From: Mycolicibacterium sp. P1-5
GTDB taxonomy: Bacteria; Actinomycetota; Actinomycetes; Mycobacteriales; Mycobacteriaceae
Reading direction: 5' to 3'
DNA length: 64,000 nucleotides
Assembly: GCF_008329565.1 (NCBI RefSeq)
Contig: NZ_NPKT01000004.1
Coordinates: forward strand, 238,888-302,887
Under the pieces are notes generated by a model that was not told the origin of the DNA, made no database searches, and saw only the letters and a list, made by a program, of their open reading frames with translations. Within the stretch, counting starts at the first letter, position 1, and each line of letters starts with the position of its first letter. Below are positions 54,101 through 63,901 of this stretch, one piece after another. A program made the translations under genes and the position numbers.

Positions 54101-56041
54101 TCAAATGATCCTCCAGTTGCTGCCGTCGCTCACTAAATTGATCGATGCCCCCGCGGACAGTGTGATGCCAACCATCCCCTCAACCGTTTGCGATGCCGTC
54201 GTGGCTACCTCCATGTCTTCCGTGGTGAGGTTCTTCAACGTGTATTTGTTACCGTTCCCCTCGGCGGTGGGCAAGCTGATAGCAGCTCCGTAGTCCAGTA
54301 GGGCGATGTAATCGGTTTGCGGCGCCGCCCCAAGCGTTTCCGTGGTGGTGTAAGTAACCATGTCGCGGGTGACAACCGCAGAAGCCGAACCGCTCTGGTT
54401 GCGCAGCACAAGCTGCAGATGTCCCGACCCATCGTCCGTTGCGTAGACCTGAACTCCGGAGTAACGGCGTGGGGGCTCCAACTGGTGAGGAAAGTTAATG
54501 TACGCATTGGCGCCCGCCGATTCGAGAAGGACTGCCGCGCCAAAAACGGCCGCTCGAGCACTGGTAGCGGGGTTGGGACCATCCGCCCTCAGAGTTATGA
54601 ATGTGCCGACATTTCCCGAAGCATCTGCTCCTCTGATGGAAAACTCTTGAAGCGAACCGCTCGGGTTCGCGGGGTTACCCAAAGACCACCCGATCAAGTC
54701 GCCCTTCGAGAAGATGTATTCGCAGTTAGCCGTGTCACCGGTCACGCGTTGGCGGACGATGCCATTCCTATGATATTTGGTCAGACCGTTCGCGCCGTTA
54801 GCCCGTTGACTGGCCCCGCTGATGGTGATGTTGTTTTGCGGGTCTGCTGGGTTCGCTATCGTGACCACATTGACGGTAGACGCCGGGCCGGATAATAAGT
54901 TCACGTTCAGATTGACCAAGGTGGCGTTTTTTGAAACATTGAGGCGGCAGCTAGGATCGACCCAACCTTCCTTAAATATCTGATTGAAGCTGACGTTTCC
55001 GTAGAAACCTGAGCACTTTTGCAGATCGACTACCGGTCCGGGCGTCTTCCAGTGCGACACGTACATGTTGCTGGTCATGATCGAGGACCCCGCCCCAACC
55101 ATGATGTGCGGTCCAGTCGTTAATTGCGACTCCATTTTGATGTTGGAGAAAAGCATCAATGCCGGCTTGACCAGCGTCGAAGCGCTGTCCCCGATTTCGT
55201 ATGCAGGCCCGTAGTAGCTCTCGGAGTGGCAGTTGACGAACTGCAATTCTTTGGACTCCCGGTAACTCGTGCCATCGCCGTTTGTGACCTGGCCGAGGAT
55301 GCGCACCGCCCCAAGTCCGGTGGCCTCGAGGCCGCCTCCCGAGAAGAAACAGTTGCTAAATCGAGTGTCGAAAACACTTTGCAGAGAGATGAGGCTGGAG
55401 CCGGGAGGGGAATACCACACCACCCTAGAGAAGTTGCCACCAGAACACGCTTTCATATCAACCAGCGGCGTTGTCGCGTTCTCATTAGCGTTATGCAGCG
55501 TCATGTCCTCGAGAACGAAGTCGCGAACGAATGAGGAGAAAACGTCTAGTACGTCCCCATAGGGATGGCCGCTTTCGACTGACGCTGGGCCAATAGCACT
55601 AAAGATCGGACGGTCCCCCGTGCGTATCAACTGGGTCCCAGTGGTATCACCATCGGGAGACAACCAGGAGAATGCGGTCGAACCAGCCCCGCGAAACTTC
55701 AACGAAGCCCGCCGCGGGATGGAAAGCCCCTCGACGTACCACTTCCCCGCGGGGATGACGATCTCGTCGCCATCACCAGCAATAGCGGCGGCAATCGCAG
55801 CCTTAAAGCCAGCGGTGTGCGTTGTGGCGTCAGCTGGGTTGCGGATGTAGTCAAGAATGTCTATGCCGAACGCGGACCTCGTGTTTCGCGGTGTGGCCGC
55901 GTCACGAGCGGTTGCTTTTTGTACCAGTACGGCTCCCGCCCCCGTGGCGGCGACGCCGCCCAACATCCTCCGGCGCGATAAGCGCTGAAGGGCGCCCCAC
56001 CTGCCGCCGTCCTCGACATCTGTGCGGTTTCCCATAGTCAC
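54101..56041 (-). CDS. Tat-exported beta-helix protein with tailspike-like layout
   Basis: This 646-residue protein begins with a twin-arginine signal (LSRRRMLGGVAATGAGAVLV, near residues 20-40). The N-terminal part has the pectate-lyase/GH28-type pattern (AIAAAIAGDGDEIVIPAGKW then YVEGLSIP), followed by a long right-handed beta-helix-like region. The last 70 residues (ISLPTAEGNGNKYTLKN, then GMVGITLSAGASINLVSDGS) resemble ends of phage tail fibres. It could depolymerise, trim or bind the locus's own polysaccharide. It lies between the flippase and a methyltransferase, on the minus strand. No catalytic residues can be named. Confidence 0.75.
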   Translation of the reverse strand: MTMGNRTDVEDGGRWGALQRLSRRRMLGGVAATGAGAVLVQKATARDAATPRNTRSAFGIDILDYIRNPADATTHTAGFKAAIAAAIAGDGDEIVIPAGKWYVEGLSIPRRASLKFRGAGSTAFSWLSPDGDTTGTQLIRTGDRPIFSAIGPASVESGHPYGDVLDVFSSFVRDFVLEDMTLHNANENATTPLVDMKACSGGNFSRVVWYSPPGSSLISLQSVFDTRFSNCFFSGGGLEATGLGAVRILGQVTNGDGTSYRESKELQFVNCHSESYYGPAYEIGDSASTLVKPALMLFSNIKMESQLTTGPHIMVGAGSSIMTSNMYVSHWKTPGPVVDLQKCSGFYGNVSFNQIFKEGWVDPSCRLNVSKNATLVNLNVNLLSGPASTVNVVTIANPADPQNNITISGASQRANGANGLTKYHRNGIVRQRVTGDTANCEYIFSKGDLIGWSLGNPANPSGSLQEFSIRGADASGNVGTFITLRADGPNPATSARAAVFGAAVLLESAGANAYINFPHQLEPPRRYSGVQVYATDDGSGHLQLVLRNQSGSASAVVTRDMVTYTTTETLGAAPQTDYIALLDYGAAISLPTAEGNGNKYTLKNLTTEDMEVATTASQTVEGMVGITLSAGASINLVSDGSNWRII

Positions 56042-56222
56042 TCAACTCCTGTCAAGCAGGCACCCACCGGACCCTTGGTGAAATCGTTCCCGGATGGTGG
56101 GGACACGTGTCGATCGCGGCTTCGTCGGTGTCAGACTGATTGTCCTCTGGAGCGCCGCGAGTGGTTCGTTGCTTACCTGGACCGCTGGACGGTGGACGGA
56201 GGAGTTCCTTGACACCGCCACG

Positions 56223-57140
56223 CTAAGAGGATTCCGCATAAACGTTTAAGATATTTCTTGGAGCCAATCCCGCTTCAGCCAAGAATTCGAGCAACTTGCC
56301 AAGTGGCCGTGCGATGAAGCGAGGGGCCCCCACGGAACTTAGGTAAGCGTCCATTTGAAGTCCGTATCCAATGGCAGGCGCAATGTCAATCGGAGTAAAG
56401 CCCTCGCGCCTCAAAAAAGATTCAATACCCCAGCGTGAATATTGCCGCCGATGGGCTCCGTTAATGCGGCGATCGAACATTCGTCGGAATCTGTCGCCCG
56501 TTAGCCAGCGCAGGATTAGCGATACTCGATCAATTGTGCAGTAGCGCGGAGTCGAAAAAAATAAAACACCGCCCGGCCTCAGCAACGCTTTCGTACCTTT
56601 CAAGAGTTGTCGTGGGTCATCGACGTGGGCAATGACACACCACATCGTGACGGCGTCGCAACGACCTGTATCCGAGGCGATTCCTACTAGATCGTCGCCA
56701 TGCATTAATTCGATTCCATGACGTAGACGACATGCATCGATCGCCGGCTCAGAGACTTCGTTTCCCGCAATCCTAAATCCTCGCGCACGGGCACGGGCCA
56801 GAAAGTCTCCGGCCCCCGCGCCGACGTCGAAAAGGCGCGGGCTATCGACGGCGCTAAGCAATGCCCTCAAACGATCAATGGTCGCTTCGTGACGTATATG
56901 GAGGGAGGATTCGTTGGCGACGTCGAGGTATCCCTGATATTCAACTTCACTGCTGTATTGGTTGTTATGACTCAGCGCCTCGCCCACTCCAAATTCGAAA
57001 AACGTGGATTTGCATTTTCTGCACTGTACGACATACTCTGGCCGCGGGCCGCTTAGCAAGCGCATGCCGACCCCCTCGCATGCGGGGCACAAGTGTGTAT
57101 CAAGCAATTTAAAAGGTATCCCCTTCGCGTCTAGTCTCAT
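56223..57140 (-). CDS. Methyltransferase with N-terminal zinc ribbon
   Basis: This 305-residue protein has a zinc-ribbon-like N-terminus (CPACEG... CRKCKS, residues 18-43) as in some sugar C-methyltransferases. The SAM site follows (LFDVGAGAGDFLARARARG) with MWCVIAHVDDPRQLL and LRPGGVLFFSTPRY. It likely methylates a glycan or nucleotide sugar. It is divergent from the GT4 gene across 562 bases and lies upstream of the tailspike-like gene on the same strand. Confidence 0.8.
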   Translation of the reverse strand: MRLDAKGIPFKLLDTHLCPACEGVGMRLLSGPRPEYVVQCRKCKSTFFEFGVGEALSHNNQYSSEVEYQGYLDVANESSLHIRHEATIDRLRALLSAVDSPRLFDVGAGAGDFLARARARGFRIAGNEVSEPAIDACRLRHGIELMHGDDLVGIASDTGRCDAVTMWCVIAHVDDPRQLLKGTKALLRPGGVLFFSTPRYCTIDRVSLILRWLTGDRFRRMFDRRINGAHRRQYSRWGIESFLRREGFTPIDIAPAIGYGLQMDAYLSSVGAPRFIARPLGKLLEFLAEAGLAPRNILNVYAESS

Positions 57141-57702
57141 CGGCCCAAGGCGTGACCGCCGAGCTTTAGTCAGAGTTTAGCCATTTCCCGCGGACGTCGG
57201 GCCCACGTATCTCGCGCGTTGAGTCCGCTGGGTTCAGACCGAGCCGGCACCGACGCAACGGCGGGGCAGGGATCAGGACACCATGGCCTGCTCCAGGATT
57301 GCCGCGGCGAACCGCAATGGACCGATGGATCACTTCCGCCCTACAACGGCCGGGTCGCGGCGGCCGCGGTTCACCGCCTCGGGCAAAGGGTTCCCAGCTG
57401 TGCGTGAAAGTTGGTGGTGTGGCGCCTATTGGTGCATGTATACGTCGTTGATGAGCGAATTGCGCCTGCACTCGACACCGGGTCCTGGCGGATAAGCGAC
57501 CCCGGTGAGAAGGCCTGTGGGCTCCGCGAGCAGGCTAAGATCGTTCGGCCCAGAGCGGGACCGCCACGAACGAGCATAGAGCCTTCGCACCACCCAGCGA
57601 GTTCGAGTCGATTCAATTCACTGGTAACCGAGGGGTCTGCCCAGATCGCCCCAACTCCTGCTGCGCGTTGAGACATGAACACCTCTAAAGCTTGGCCATA
57701 GA
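57141..57702. other. Divergent regulatory gap
   Basis: No gene here has convincing support. Several short open frames exist on both strands but none combines a ribosome site with a recognisable protein. Promoters for the minus-strand methyltransferase and plus-strand glycosyltransferase probably lie here. Confidence 0.4.
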
Positions 57703-58965
57703 GTGAACGGTATGGTCGACCGGTTGTCTAACACACCACTGCGCCCAGCCGTTTCGATCCTCAGCTTGAACTATCCCCCAGAGCCCACTGGCATCGCTCC
57801 GTACACCGGCACACTGTCGATTGGCCTGGACGAAATGGGATATCCCACCACTGCGCACGTTGCACACCCGCACTATCCGGACTGGAAGATCCACGACGGT
57901 TACGGGGAGTGGACGCGCGTCGGCGGTGTCGGCAATGTCGGCGTGATACGACGATTGCACTACGTGCCGCGATCGCCGCGGGGCTTGCAGCGGCTGGTTT
58001 CGGAACTCACCTTCGGCATCCGCCTGATGTTCGCCCGATTGGGGAGCCCGAACGTCATTATTGCCGTCTCGCCCTCTTTGTTTGCGACCGCACTGACCGC
58101 CGTAAGGCTGAAGTTCACTCGTCGCCGGCCTTGCTTGATTGTGTGGGTGCAGGACATCTACACACTCGGCATGGCCGAAACCGGTCAGGGTAATCGCTTT
58201 GCAAAAGCAATCATCCGGTGGGTGGAGTCGCTTACGTTGAACTCTGCCGATCGCGTCGTGGTCATACACGAACGCTTCGCCGACTTCGTCACTCAGCAAC
58301 TCGGCGTCGTACCAGCAAAGGTAGCGGTAGTCCGAAACTGGACGCATCTCCCTACATCGACACCGGTCGATGCTGCGGCAGCGAAAAAGTCACTGGGATG
58401 GTCCGCAGACGTGACGCTTGCCTTCCACACCGGAAACATGGGTGCCAAGCAGGGGCTTGAGAACATTGTCGAAGCAGCGCGGGAGGCCGACCGGAGGAGA
58501 GTGCCAGTGCACTTCGTTCTAGTTGGGGCCGGCAGCGAACGCCAAGCTCTGCGGCGGAGAGCCGACGGGGTCGCGCGCATCACTTTCGTAGACCCGCTTG
58601 GCGTAGATGACTACAAGTTGGCACTCGCAGCGGCCGATGTGCTGCTGGTCAACGAGAAGCCGGGTGTCTCCGCGATGGCAGTTCCCAGCAAATTAACGTC
58701 ATATTTTGATGCGAGGCGCCCGATTATCGCGGCGACCGATCCCCGGGGAATCACCGCCGCCGAGATTGCAGCTTCCGGTGCGGGTGTAGTGGTCCCCGCC
58801 GGTGATCCGGGCGCACTCCTCGACGCCGTGCTCGCAGTTGGTGCCGATTCCGAGGGCGCAGCGCGTTTTGCGGCCAATGGTCGCTATTACCGCGAGACGG
58901 TCCTCGGCCAGGAGTCAGCCATAGACCAGTGGGCGCACATCATCGACGACATCACCGGCACATGA
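57703..58965 (+). CDS. Family 4 glycosyltransferase (WcaI/WbuB-like)
   Basis: This 420-residue GT-B enzyme starts VSILSLNYPPEPTGIAPYTG, the pattern of WcaI/WbuB-type transferases. The C-terminal nucleotide-sugar domain includes LAFHTGNMGAKQGLENIVEA and ADVLLVNEKPGVSAMAVPSK. It likely adds a sugar to a lipid-linked repeat unit. A later ATG at 57712 is a possible start. The 250 bases after it before the FkbM gene look non-coding. Confidence 0.88.
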   Translation: MNGMVDRLSNTPLRPAVSILSLNYPPEPTGIAPYTGTLSIGLDEMGYPTTAHVAHPHYPDWKIHDGYGEWTRVGGVGNVGVIRRLHYVPRSPRGLQRLVSELTFGIRLMFARLGSPNVIIAVSPSLFATALTAVRLKFTRRRPCLIVWVQDIYTLGMAETGQGNRFAKAIIRWVESLTLNSADRVVVIHERFADFVTQQLGVVPAKVAVVRNWTHLPTSTPVDAAAAKKSLGWSADVTLAFHTGNMGAKQGLENIVEAAREADRRRVPVHFVLVGAGSERQALRRRADGVARITFVDPLGVDDYKLALAAADVLLVNEKPGVSAMAVPSKLTSYFDARRPIIAATDPRGITAAEIAASGAGVVVPAGDPGALLDAVLAVGADSEGAARFAANGRYYRETVLGQESAIDQWAHIIDDITGT

Positions 58966-59216
58966 TTGTCCGCAAGCTGAAGAGCCAACCGCCGCCGACG
59001 AAGACTCAGCTGATAACTGTAGGTTGGTGCGCGACCGGAGCAGGGTCTACCGAGAAAGGTAGGTTGTTCAGCCTCGGCCCAGAATTGGTGACTGCTAACA
59101 TGACTCGTTCTCGGGTTTCGCCATCAATCGATTTCGTCGCCAGATGTAGACGGGTTGCTATCTGAGAGGGGAGCGGGGGTTGCGTTTCTTGCAGCGGGAC
59201 CTTTCGTCGGCTAATC

Positions 59217-59942
59217 ATGCGGTATAAGCACGAATTACGACATATGGCCCAGCGCTTGGGGTTTGACGTCGTTCGATACCCACTTCACGATCCGTTAGCG
59301 CGAACGGTTAAGCTTTTGCACCACCACCGGATCAGCTGTGTCGTCGACGTTGGCGCCAACGACGGTGGGTTCGCGTCTGCGATCCGAGGGCTCGGGTACG
59401 CCGGCCGCATTATATCGTTCGAGCCGCTGCACGCGCCATTCAAGTCTCTGCAACGCAAGGCAACTTCCGACGGCAACTGGAATGCGTTGAACTACGCCAT
59501 CGGAGATAAAAAGAGCCAGGTGACAATCAACATTTCTGGTAACGCCGGTTTGTCCAGTTCGGTGCTGCCGATGCTCGAAACTCATACGGACGTGGCACCC
59601 GACTCGCGCTACGTGGCTACGGCAACGGTGCCCCAGGAGCGGCTTGACGCACTGCTCCCCGACTTGGGCGTCGGCGCGGGTACCCGAACCTTTTTGAAGA
59701 TCGATGTCCAGGGATATGAGAAGGCAGTGCTGGACGGCGCTGCACGCCTTTTCACTGACGGTGTCGTTACCGGACTGCAGCTGGAAATGTCGTTAGTACC
59801 GCTCTACAGCGGCGCGATGACCTACCGAGAGGCACTCGATCGAGCCGAAAGCCTGGGAATGAGTCTTATGGGCTTGGAACCCGTTTTCGCCGACCCAAAG
59901 TCGGGTCGGTTGCTTCAGTCCGACGCGGTCTTCTTTGCGTGA
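59217..59942 (+). CDS. FkbM family methyltransferase
   Basis: This 241-residue methyltransferase carries the FkbM pattern: CVVDVGANDGGFASAIRGLG, ISFEPLHAPFKSLQ and FLKIDVQGYEKAVLDGA. Relatives O-methylate sugars in glycolipids and polysaccharides. It overlaps the start region of the following glycosyltransferase, which suggests a common transcript. Confidence 0.9.
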   Translation: MRYKHELRHMAQRLGFDVVRYPLHDPLARTVKLLHHHRISCVVDVGANDGGFASAIRGLGYAGRIISFEPLHAPFKSLQRKATSDGNWNALNYAIGDKKSQVTINISGNAGLSSSVLPMLETHTDVAPDSRYVATATVPQERLDALLPDLGVGAGTRTFLKIDVQGYEKAVLDGAARLFTDGVVTGLQLEMSLVPLYSGAMTYREALDRAESLGMSLMGLEPVFADPKSGRLLQSDAVFFA

Positions 59943-59988
59943 GCAAAGGGCAAGACAATGCAACGCGGACGGCAAAACCCCTAACGCC

Positions 59989-61041
59989 ATGAGGCTCACA
60001 CTCATTGGGCCAATCCCGCCGCCGATCAATGGGCAGTCCGTGGTGATGCACCACGTGGTGTCCGAGCTCGCTCCTCGCTTCAGGCAGATGCGAATAGCAG
60101 ACACGAGCGAAGGTGTTTCGACCAAATGGGCTCGCCCATTCACCTCGATGGTTCGCTCGATGAATGCGTTACGGACAGTCCGGGGTTCGGACGTGGTTTA
60201 CATCGCGGTGAAAGCCGGTAAGGGGATGTGGCTGACCACGGCCGCGGCGGGCTTAGCGAGGATGACTGGAGCGCGAGTGTTCCTTCATCATCACTCTTAT
60301 GCCTATATTCGGGAAAGAGCGTTCCGAATGGCTGCCCTGACGCGCGTCGCCGGATCGAACGCCCACCACATCGTCTTATCCCAGTCCATGGCCAAGGATT
60401 TGGGCAATACTATGCCTGAGATTCGTCGAATTATCGTGGTCGGAAACGCGGGGTTGATCGATAAGGGGCTGCTGGCCCTCCCGCTCAAAGCCGATGGCGG
60501 CCAGCTGGTCCTCGGCCATCTGAGTAATCTGAGTCTGGAGAAGGGCATAGCCCAGGTCGTCGAACTCGCCGTGGCCCTTCATCTGGCTGATATCCCAATT
60601 CGGCTGATTATTGGCGGTCCTGCCTCGGATACCAGGTCACAGGCTCATCTTGATCGAGCCTCCCGAGAGCTGGGTGAGCTGTTCGAAAATCGAGGACCGT
60701 TGACGGGGGACGGGAAGCTCAAATTCTTCGGCGCAATCACGCACTTCATCTTCCCATCGCGTTATAGCCACGAAGCAGCGCCGTTAGTTCTCTACGAGGC
60801 GATGGCAGCCGGAGCAGTCTGCGTGGCAATCCGGCAGGGTTCGATATCCGAGCAACTGGACGGAAGCCCGAGCATGCTGTCGGAGGGGGTGGATTCTTTC
60901 GTTAAAAACATGCTCCCAGCGCTCGCCGGCGCATCTGTGTCGTACACCGCTTCTCGGGGATCCCGACAAGCCTACGTTCGGGCTCTCTCTGAGTCCCAAC
61001 GGCAATTCACCGATTTTGTGACCCTTCTTGGGAAATGCTGA
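59989..61041 (+). CDS. Glycosyltransferase (GT-B fold)
   Basis: This 350-residue enzyme begins LTLIGPIPPPINGQSVVMHH. Its C-terminal donor-binding motif is HEAAPLVLYEAMAAGAVCVA, the E-x7-E type. The ATG at 59989 is the best match to the family N-terminus although no strong ribosome site is seen; a TTG at 59935 in frame overlaps the FkbM gene. It is the last glycosyltransferase in view. Confidence 0.85.
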   Translation: MRLTLIGPIPPPINGQSVVMHHVVSELAPRFRQMRIADTSEGVSTKWARPFTSMVRSMNALRTVRGSDVVYIAVKAGKGMWLTTAAAGLARMTGARVFLHHHSYAYIRERAFRMAALTRVAGSNAHHIVLSQSMAKDLGNTMPEIRRIIVVGNAGLIDKGLLALPLKADGGQLVLGHLSNLSLEKGIAQVVELAVALHLADIPIRLIIGGPASDTRSQAHLDRASRELGELFENRGPLTGDGKLKFFGAITHFIFPSRYSHEAAPLVLYEAMAAGAVCVAIRQGSISEQLDGSPSMLSEGVDSFVKNMLPALAGASVSYTASRGSRQAYVRALSESQRQFTDFVTLLGKC

Positions 61042-61679
61042 CGAGATTTGGAATCCTCTGAGCCAAATTACATCGATAAGGCTGGATCTGCGCGTGTGGT
61101 CGCGATCCGCTGCTATCGGCGTTGGTAGCCATCAGATGCTTCGCTTTAATTAGGGTGGTCGGCGGAACGAGCGCCCGTTGACTTGAATCAACCGCGGTGA
61201 CCGCGCTAGCTCCCCGCGATCCAATTAGCGGTGCATCAGAAAGGTCGCTCGCGAGTCTGACCGGTGGCGAGCAACGCGAACTTTATCCCACCCTGATCCC
61301 GGCAGCATTTGGAACCAGCCGATCCCGGGGAAGTCTCTTAGTGCGCTTGGGGATTGGCCTCAAGTGACCCTCCCGGCGTCGTCGGATGCGCCGTTGGGAC
61401 TTCCGGTCGGTCAACGCGTCGTGGTCAGTGAATCACCTACCAAGTGGCTCAAGCAAAGGACTCATCTAGCGGTGGCCCATGGCGTTCTGCCGTGCTCGCT
61501 CAGCTCGACGCACTGAAGTTCACCGCTGCGTTCGCCGAACTGATCCTCGCCGGGCTGCAGACCCCGATGAAGGCCGCAGCACTGAGGTCATCGACGCTGG
61601 ACTACCAGCTGTGGATTGGCCGCATTTCGTCATCCCAACTGCGCTAACTACGCGAGAATGTCGGCTTGGGGGTGGAGTC
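61042..61679. other. 638-base stretch, possibly gene remnants
   Basis: No intact gene is visible between the glycosyltransferase and the acyltransferase. Short segments have coding-like GC at third positions (for example from about 61365 to 61480) but shift frame or hit stops. They might be remains of a former exopolysaccharide gene; I cannot identify it. Confidence 0.35.
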
Positions 61680-63866
61680 ATGGCTTCTGTCATCGATAGG
61701 TACCGATGGTCTTCTCAGCGGCGGTATCGGCAGGCCGCGGGCGAGCACAAACGTCTCGACGTCCAAGGCTTGCGGATGGTCGCCGTGCTTACAGTATTCA
61801 CGAGCCACTTATGGGGTTGGCCGCGCGGCGGATTCGTCGGCGTCGACGTATTCTTCGTGATCTCGGGTTTCTTGATCACCGGAAACTTGATGCGCAACGC
61901 CGAATCGACCGGCACTGTCTCATTCTGGAACTTCTATAAGAACCGGATCCGCCGAATCGTGCCCGCGGCCACCGTCGTGCTGCTGCTCACCTATGCCGCG
62001 TCGGTTTTTGTCTTTCGACCGTTTCGCGCACACAGCGTGGGCATCGACGCCGTTGCTGCGTTCGCGTTCTTTGCGAATTGGCGGTTCGCTATCGAGGGCA
62101 CGGACTACTTCGCCGCCGCGGTGAGCACAGTGTCGCCTCTACAGCACTACTGGTCATTGTCGATCGAAGAGCAGTTCTACTTCGTTTGGCCCGCGCTCAT
62201 TTTCGTTATCAGCGTTGTCATCATCCGAAAGGGATGGACCCACAGCCGCCGCATGCAACTCGCTGGTCTCGTTATGAGTCTCGTCGTGGCTGTCTCTTTA
62301 ACGTGGGCCATTCACGAAACCACCGCGTCACCGACGTGGGCTTATTTCAACACATTCAGCCGTGCGTGGGAACTTGGCATTGGCGCCATACTCGCGACGG
62401 CGGTCGGACTGTTCGTCCGAATGCCTCACGCTCTGAGGCCGCTGATATCGTGGCTCGGACTTGGCCTCATCGTTGCCGCACTGTTTCTAATAACCGATGA
62501 CGCGGTCGGATTCCCCGCCCCATGGGCTGTGCTGCCAGTCGTCGGCGCCGCCCTCGTCATCGCGGCTGGCGCCGGCCAAGAACCGCGCTACCAGGGCTTA
62601 CTTCGCAACCCGGTCAGCACATACATCGGCGACGTCTCGTACTCCCTCTACCTTGTCCATTGGCCGGTGATTGTCATCCTGGGCACACTAATGGACTCCG
62701 GCATCTGCTTCTCTATCAGCGTGGTGGGTCTCGCGTTCGGGATCGCCGTACTGTCCTTCCACTTCATCGAAAACCCACTCCGCAAAGCCACTCGGACGAC
62801 TCTACGGACCCGACTTTCCGAGACCATCCACGAAAGATCGAACACCTATGCGGCCCTTGGCGCGGGCTGGCTAATCGCCCTGGCAGGAGTCGCGTTCGTA
62901 ATGAAACCGGCGCCTGATATACCCGTTCCTCGTTCGCTGCCCACAGCGGGCGCCCGCGGCGCGGATGCGGTAGAGGCGAGCGGTCCCACCGCTGTGAAAT
63001 TGGGACCTCTGGGCACGGCTCTTCGAGAGGAGATCACAGCCGCTCTCGGCGCTGTCGACTGGCCACCGTTGAGTCCATCCTGGGATTCGCTATTCGGCGA
63101 CATCGGGCACGCACTTCTCTCTCACGAGATCGCCCAATGCCGCCTAACAGCGGTCGCCGCACCTCAGTGCACTTACGGGTCGCAATCCGCCCCGATCACG
63201 GTTGTCATCGTCGGCGACTCCGTCGGCTCGAGCTACGCAGAAAGCTTTCGCGAGCTCGCAGTGAATTCGAACGGTCAGTTGCGCGTAATCAATGAAACGA
63301 TGGAAGGGTGCGTTTTTACGCAAGACCCAGTTAACCACGAAGATACTTTCGTATCTGAATGCGAGGGCCGTAAGGACAGCGCGGTCGACATCATCAATAC
63401 CATCAGACCCGACGCCGTCATCATCTCGAACATATACAGAGAAACTGATCGAACTCAGGGGAGTTCCGAAAAAATGACCGTGGTGCAGTGGGCGGAGTCG
63501 TTGAGTCGGATCCTGGACCGGTTCCGCGGCAACACTAACAAGGTGGTGCTGTTGTCACCCCCGCCCAGCAACGCTCCGATCGCGCAATGTGTCAGCAAGC
63601 TTGATAGCACTCCAGCGAGTTGTATAGGCACAATCCCCCCTATACGGAAAGCCCAAGCTGATGCGGAGCGTCAGCTCGCTGACCGCATCGGAGCAGTCTG
63701 GATTGACACGATTCCGTGGTTTTGCAGTCCCGACGAAGAGTGTCCAAGCTTCGTCGGAACAACACCTGCAAGACTCGACGGGGAACACATGACCCCGGCG
63801 TACGCGAGCAAAATCACCCCTGTCGTTGCCGAAACGCTTAGAGCCGCAGGGGTTCCCCTCCCTTGA
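61680..63866 (+). CDS. AT3-SGNH acyltransferase (OafA type)
   Basis: This 728-residue membrane protein has an N-terminal acyltransferase-3 domain of about ten membrane helices (RLDVQGLRMVAVLTVFTSHL, FFVISGFLITGNL, HYWSLSIEEQFYFVWPALIF). A periplasmic SGNH domain follows, with VGDSVGSSYAE near residue 512 and DGEHMTP near 701 supplying Ser and Asp/His. Such proteins O-acetylate surface polysaccharides. GGAG precedes the ATG. The next feature is an IS21-type element. Confidence 0.93.
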   Translation: MASVIDRYRWSSQRRYRQAAGEHKRLDVQGLRMVAVLTVFTSHLWGWPRGGFVGVDVFFVISGFLITGNLMRNAESTGTVSFWNFYKNRIRRIVPAATVVLLLTYAASVFVFRPFRAHSVGIDAVAAFAFFANWRFAIEGTDYFAAAVSTVSPLQHYWSLSIEEQFYFVWPALIFVISVVIIRKGWTHSRRMQLAGLVMSLVVAVSLTWAIHETTASPTWAYFNTFSRAWELGIGAILATAVGLFVRMPHALRPLISWLGLGLIVAALFLITDDAVGFPAPWAVLPVVGAALVIAAGAGQEPRYQGLLRNPVSTYIGDVSYSLYLVHWPVIVILGTLMDSGICFSISVVGLAFGIAVLSFHFIENPLRKATRTTLRTRLSETIHERSNTYAALGAGWLIALAGVAFVMKPAPDIPVPRSLPTAGARGADAVEASGPTAVKLGPLGTALREEITAALGAVDWPPLSPSWDSLFGDIGHALLSHEIAQCRLTAVAAPQCTYGSQSAPITVVIVGDSVGSSYAESFRELAVNSNGQLRVINETMEGCVFTQDPVNHEDTFVSECEGRKDSAVDIINTIRPDAVIISNIYRETDRTQGSSEKMTVVQWAESLSRILDRFRGNTNKVVLLSPPPSNAPIAQCVSKLDSTPASCIGTIPPIRKAQADAERQLADRIGAVWIDTIPWFCSPDEECPSFVGTTPARLDGEHMTPAYASKITPVVAETLRAAGVPLP

Positions 63867-63901
63867 ATGTCGGCTTAATCGGCGGCGCCGTTGTCCCTTG
63901 C

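Noticed and set aside
57166..57682. Short open frames in the divergent gap
   Set aside because: They overlap one another on both strands and lack ribosome sites and motifs.
61444..61647. 67-codon frame before the acyltransferase
   Set aside because: No ribosome site and no recognisable similarity; kept only as possible remnant sequence.
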